Origin: Cyanobacteria bacterium Co-bin13
GTDB taxonomy: Bacteria > Cyanobacteriota > Cyanobacteriia > Phormidesmidales > Phormidesmidaceae
Direction of reading: 5' to 3'
NCBI GenBank assembly: GCA_014534385.1
Contig: JACVRP010000149.1
Coordinates: 1 to 8,309 of the forward strand
Length of the DNA stretch: 8,309 bases
Part shown: positions 5,207-8,309 of the stretch, one piece after another
How positions within the stretch are numbered: the stretch's first letter is position 1
Layout of the letters: the number at the start of each line of letters is the position of its first letter
Translations under genes and position numbers: made by a program
The notes under the pieces: model-generated
What the model saw: the letters and a program-made list of their open reading frames with translations, nothing else
Database searches by the model: none
What the model was told of the DNA's origin: nothing

Positions 5207-5941
5207 TTACTCCCTATCCAGATTTTGGGTGCCCAGCAGCCTATCCCAAAAAGTAAAGTACAGCCCAAAATGCTGCGAGTGCCTGCGGTGATGGAGGCCA
5301 TGATGACCGGGGCCGATTAGCCACTTTCCCAACCATTGGCTCAAGAAAAATGACGAGGTGATGGTAAATCCAAGATGATTCCAAACCGCCCACACTGTCA
5401 TCGTCAGCAGTATGGCAAGCACAGTGACCAGATGGAGCGGCAGAATGAAAACGATCGCCACAAAGAAAAGGGCTTGCGTGAGGGCCTCAGGCAGATCAAA
5501 GGCGAAAGAGGTCCACGGCGTCGAAATAACTGAGCGATGGTGGCCGCTGTGGGCCCACCTAAAAACCTTGGGATGGTGGAAGGCCCGATGGAGAAAGTAA
5601 AAGTAGGTATCCTGCAAAAAGAGAGTCGCAAAAAAGCTAATTCCTAGATACCAGGCACCATACTGACCCACATCGATATATAAGAGGGTCAAACCCTGCT
5701 CGTATGCTTTCATAACCAGAGCAGAGGCGAGGGCAAAAACGACAGCTGCAAGTAGGGACAGCCCAATATCTCGCTGAATTGAAGCTGCCGTGGGCGGAAG
5801 TCGTCGCCCTTGTCGAAGCGCAAAAGACTGTTTTGGGGGTAGATAGAAGACGCAGTAAGTTAACCCTGAAATGAGTAAGTAGCGGATCAGAATCAGTCCT
5901 AGAAAGAAGAACCCGTAATAGCTAAAGGAGTGCGCTGCCAA
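5207..5941 (-). CDS. Fatty-acid hydroxylase/sterol desaturase family membrane protein
   Basis: This 244-residue protein belongs to the membrane-bound di-iron hydroxylase/desaturase superfamily (ERG3/fatty acid hydroxylase type), which oxidises lipids or carotenoids using oxygen. The histidine clusters are clear: HRAFHH at 118-123, HSGHH at 131-135, a lone H189 in WNHLGF, and HHGLHH with further histidines at 213-224. The preceding DTYFYFLH fits the family consensus. Hydrophobic segments lie near 8-34, 57-80, 93-110 and 155-185, placing the histidines at the cytoplasmic face. The length is typical of bacterial members. The only start codon between the upstream in-frame TAG and the first membrane segment is a TTG at 5941; GGGGA lies 11 bases upstream, so the start is weakly supported. 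The substrate cannot be told from sequence. It stands alone, with gaps on both sides, and no obvious link to phosphate genes. Confidence 0.85.
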   Translation of the reverse strand: MAAHSFSYYGFFFLGLILIRYLLISGLTYCVFYLPPKQSFALRQGRRLPPTAASIQRDIGLSLLAAVVFALASALVMKAYEQGLTLLYIDVGQYGAWYLGISFFATLFLQDTYFYFLHRAFHHPKVFRWAHSGHHRSVISTPWTSFAFDLPEALTQALFFVAIVFILPLHLVTVLAILLTMTVWAVWNHLGFTITSSFFLSQWLGKWLIGPGHHGLHHRRHSQHFGLYFTFWDRLLGTQNLDRE

Positions 5942-6275
5942 TTCTAATTTTTTCCCCGCTGGAGTTTGCCCGTTTTCACCTGCAGAAAGATACTACCCTG
6001 TTTAAAGCGTTTCCTAGTTTGGTGGAAACGCCGTTTGCCGTGGGATCACACAGCCCACTGCATTATCTTCTCTTCATGAAGGGGATCGGGCAGGATCGAG
6101 AACGCGCACTTCTTATTAGCTTCTTGATAATCCCGTCTTTATTAAGGGGCCGGAGAAATTACAGATTCATATTGCGGGAGATGGGGAACCCCTATAGCTT
6201 TTCCCTGGGAAGCCGCTGCTAAAGCTGCTGATACCCGTTCTATACTTAGCAGGCTTTGCCAACAGCCTTGAAGCA
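5942..6275. other. Gene-free stretch upstream of the hydroxylase gene
   Basis: The 334 bases between the repeat-protein stop and the hydroxylase start hold no gene I can support. They should contain the 3' end of one transcript and the promoter of the next. A TAGTAT at about 5995-5990 on the minus strand resembles a -10 element but has no matching -35. Inverted repeats are present at 6007-6031, 6040-6058 (GTGGG/CCCAC), 6072-6081 (palindrome CTTCATGAAG) and 6251-6268 (AGGCT/AGCCT, close to the stop of the repeat protein). Confidence 0.5.
6007..6031. repeat. Perfect 8-bp inverted repeat in the hydroxylase upstream region
   Basis: GCGTTTCC (6007-6014) and GGAAACGC (6024-6031) are exact reverse complements with a 9-base spacer, 66 bp upstream of the hydroxylase start. 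The right arm runs on into CGTTTGCC, a diverged further copy of the arm sequence. The size and position, just upstream of a TAGTAT -10 candidate, fit an operator for a dimeric regulator. It would also make a stable RNA hairpin if transcribed. Confidence 0.45.
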
Positions 6276-8306
6276 TTAGCGGTAACAGGCCATCTGCTGG
6301 AGTACCTGCTGCCGCAGCGCCTCACTCTCTAGTGCTTGAACAACTTGTTCGGCCTGAGGGCGTTGGCCAAGCTGGGCATATCTCAGCGCGATCGCACCCA
6401 AAAAGCTGCCCCGATCCGCGTTGTCATCAAAGATAAGGGGATCCTCCCCACCTCGAACCGTGATGGTTTGTGACTCCTCTCCTGGGATAGTGCGAGTCGT
6501 TTGGAAGGCTTGATTGAGCACTTCCTGGGCGGCTTCTGGTCGTCCTAGATAGATGTGGCGATCGGCAGCGGCCACTAGCCAGCGCGTTTTCACGGCTGGA
6601 TCCTCTAGCTGATTTGAAACAGTGAGAACTGTTGTCAGGTCTCCGGCGGCAAGTGCCTTTTCGATCACATCATTGAGCTTATGAGGCCGTTCAGGGGTTT
6701 CTGGAATGGCTTGGGCAACCTGAAGCGCCGCCTGATAGTGATTGGCAAAGAGCAGCTGATCGGCGACCGTTTGCAGGCTGAGGGAGCGGCTGGAGCCTTC
6801 TATCAATTGAGCTGCCGCAATTGCTTGGTCAAGCAGTTGGGTGGCCGATTCGGGCTGTCCGGCTGCCAGGTGGGCCAGTGCGATCGCACCTAGAACCTCA
6901 ACTCTCGTGTAGGCATCGGTAATTTCGTTGGCAAGCTGCGTCGCCTGACTAAACAGCGCTGTCGCCTGCCCAGACTGTCCTAGCCGCGCGAACTGGGCCG
7001 CCATCGCCGCCAGGGTACGCGGCTGCAAACTGAGATTAAGGGTATCTGGCTGGGCGATCGCAAGGGCCCGATCAAACTCACCTGACTGCACAAATCCGCC
7101 TGCAATCTGTGGAAACAGGCGCTCGCGCCAGCTCACAAAGCTGGGCGGAATCTGCTCGGCGAGCTGTAGGGCGGCATCATAGCGGTTTTGACTAATCGCC
7201 TGCTCTGCTAGCTGAGTCAAGACATTGACTCGCTCAAACGGCGCTTCGTCTCCGGGCTGAATCGTTTGAGCAATTCTCAGGGCATAGTCGTAGCGCCCGC
7301 TCTGAGCAGACTGATCAATGAGCTGCTGCCGTACGCCGCTGCGGTTGCCTTCCTCGGGAATGGCCGTTAGGGCCTCAAGCACCTGGTCAAGGCGAAGGTC
7401 AGCTTCGTCTTCCTGCCCGGCCTTGGCGTGGAGCAGTGCGATCGCACCCAAGGCTGGAGCCTTGACGAGTGGGTCTCTGATCGTCTGAAGGGTGCCGCCT
7501 GCGGCCACGACTAGGCCCCCCGCTTCAACGTAGCGCTGCGCTACCCTCGCCAGGGTTGAGTCTGCATCTTGCCCCGCAGTGGCCAGTGCAACAGCCTGGG
7601 TATAGATCTGGGTAGCTCGTTGGGGCTGCTGCGCCGTGAGCCGACCGGCGAGAATGGCCAGGGCTACGGCTTTTTGCGTATTTGGCTGAATGGTTTGGGC
7701 GACTTCTAAAGCGCGATCGGTCTGCCCAGCCCTACCATACTGGTCTACAACACTGAGAATTGCGTTGGACATATGGCCTGGCACCGGAATCATGCGAATG
7801 GCCTGCAGCGCCAGATCGGGCTGATTGATTTGGGCGTATAAGCCGGCAATCCGCTCTAGGGCCGCTGTCTGACGGTAGGGTTCGGTAGGAAAGACTGGGA
7901 CAGACTCCAGCGCTTGTGCCAGCAGGGGCAGCGCTGTCTCTACCTGATCAATCTGGATATAGGCATCTGCGATCGCACTCAAGGCCAGCGTTTGAAACTC
8001 AGCGCCAAGAATTGACATGCTCGCCGACAGGGCCTCGGCTAAAACTTGGCGGTTCTGGTCGGGCTGCCCCAACTCAGTGTAGTAGTCGGCCAAAGCGAGG
8101 AAGGTTCGAGTTTTAGACGCGCTGTAGCCGCTGCTCAGGCTCTGAGTCGTTTCTACTGCCGCAGCTAGCACGGCTAGCGCGGGCTGCGGGTTCTCGGGGG
8201 AAACAGCCTGCAGCAGGCGCTCCAGCACGCCGGTATGGGCTGTGTTTTCGTTCACGCTGCCGACCAATCGCTCTAGCAGATTGACTTTGGCAGGCGAGTT
8301 TTCCAT
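6276..8306 (-). CDS. TPR-like helical repeat protein (N-terminus possibly cut)
   Basis: The visible 676 residues are built almost wholly of TPR-like helix-turn-helix repeats. I count about sixteen, starting near 70, 109, 151, 185, 217, 252, 287, 327, 364, 399, 433, 473, 512, 545, 578 and 637, spaced about 32-42 residues. Each has a first helix such as GAIALxxAxxG, then GQ plus an acidic or polar residue, then a second helix ending in ALxxAQTI or LLxQAL. The last spacing is longer (about 59) because residues about 605-632 form a polar insertion containing VRGGEDP. Such solenoids usually bind proteins or peptides; no catalytic domain is visible. The ATG at 8306 is three bases from the window edge and the preceding codon is in frame, so its ribosome-binding site cannot be seen and the gene may begin further upstream. 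No signal peptide follows this methionine; if related proteins are exported, the N-terminus is missing. The partner is unknown. Confidence 0.8.
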   Translation of the reverse strand: MENSPAKVNLLERLVGSVNENTAHTGVLERLLQAVSPENPQPALAVLAAAVETTQSLSSGYSASKTRTFLALADYYTELGQPDQNRQVLAEALSASMSILGAEFQTLALSAIADAYIQIDQVETALPLLAQALESVPVFPTEPYRQTAALERIAGLYAQINQPDLALQAIRMIPVPGHMSNAILSVVDQYGRAGQTDRALEVAQTIQPNTQKAVALAILAGRLTAQQPQRATQIYTQAVALATAGQDADSTLARVAQRYVEAGGLVVAAGGTLQTIRDPLVKAPALGAIALLHAKAGQEDEADLRLDQVLEALTAIPEEGNRSGVRQQLIDQSAQSGRYDYALRIAQTIQPGDEAPFERVNVLTQLAEQAISQNRYDAALQLAEQIPPSFVSWRERLFPQIAGGFVQSGEFDRALAIAQPDTLNLSLQPRTLAAMAAQFARLGQSGQATALFSQATQLANEITDAYTRVEVLGAIALAHLAAGQPESATQLLDQAIAAAQLIEGSSRSLSLQTVADQLLFANHYQAALQVAQAIPETPERPHKLNDVIEKALAAGDLTTVLTVSNQLEDPAVKTRWLVAAADRHIYLGRPEAAQEVLNQAFQTTRTIPGEESQTITVRGGEDPLIFDDNADRGSFLGAIALRYAQLGQRPQAEQVVQALESEALRQQVLQQMACYR
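6388..7976. repeat. Five HIP1 octamers within the TPR-like gene
   Basis: GCGATCGC occurs at 6388-6395, 6880-6887, 7054-7061, 7438-7445 and 7969-7976, all inside the repeat-protein gene. Only three other copies occur in the window: 1872-1879 in the GspE-like gene, 2139-2146 before its start, and 3938-3945 in phoX. None lies between 3946 and 6387. In the gene all five read Ala-Ile-Ala in the same frame, and four of them fall at the equivalent position of a repeat (first-helix motif GAIAL or SAIAD). The octamer is a known cyanobacterial signature. Confidence 0.9.
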
Positions 8307-8309
8307 GGC

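Noticed and set aside
5186..5211. Second Pho-box candidate, GGGTTAAG and GGGTTACT near the hydroxylase stop
   Set aside because: The two words are 18 bp apart rather than 11, no third unit is in phase, and they overlap the end of a gene; small dyads there (GTAAC/GTTAC, GGTT/AACC) explain the sequence as well.
6019..6222. Plus-strand ORF of 67 codons upstream of the hydroxylase gene
   Set aside because: It starts with TTG without a ribosome-binding site inside an inverted repeat, and no internal ATG gives a convincing product.
1..8309. CRISPR arrays, tRNA or rRNA genes, insertion sequences
   Set aside because: I found no regularly spaced repeats of CRISPR length, no tRNA-like cloverleaf and no transposase or terminal repeats; the only recurrent word is HIP1.

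Overview
The window looks like cyanobacterial chromosome. The palindrome GCGATCGC (HIP1, the highly iterated cyanobacterial octamer) occurs eight times in 8.3 kb, and the gene content fits: a PhoX-type Tat-exported phosphatase, a GspE/PilB-type ATPase with a short N-terminus, and a long TPR-like repeat protein. The genus cannot be fixed from this sequence. Coding parts are moderately GC-rich; the gene-free stretch at the left end is clearly more AT-rich.

Every gene I can support lies on the minus strand, so the window reads from right to left. From the right edge: a TPR-like repeat protein (6276-8306, perhaps cut at its N-terminus by the window edge); a gap of 334 bp; a membrane di-iron fatty-acid hydroxylase/sterol-desaturase family protein (5207-5941); a gap of 265 bp before the next reported start, shortened by a possible tiny leader ORF; an unrecognised secreted protein (4391-4981); a gap of 229 bp; the phosphatase phoX (2266-4161, with the start moved to a GTG with a good Shine-Dalgarno); a gap of 127 bp with a strong hairpin; the GspE-like ATPase (438-2138); a gap of about 400 bp with a terminator-like hairpin; and, at the left edge, the first 13 codons of a further gene that begins like a signal peptide.

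The most informative regulatory signal is a Pho-box-like array at 5034-5063: 8-bp units CTTAACCC and CTTTACCC separated by 3 bp, with a weaker third unit in the same phase. It lies upstream of the unrecognised secreted protein, whose downstream neighbour is phoX. Together they suggest a phosphate-starvation locus in which the unknown secreted protein and the phosphatase respond to the same regulator. Whether the GspE-like ATPase takes part (for example in export or pilus function under phosphate limitation) is speculation from position only.

The gaps hold several perfect inverted repeats (4266-4283, 5069-5110, 6007-6031, 2174-2209) and a 13-bp-period direct repeat (4341-4363). These are the parts of the window not explained by ordinary gene annotation. 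I saw no RNA genes, insertion sequences or CRISPR arrays.
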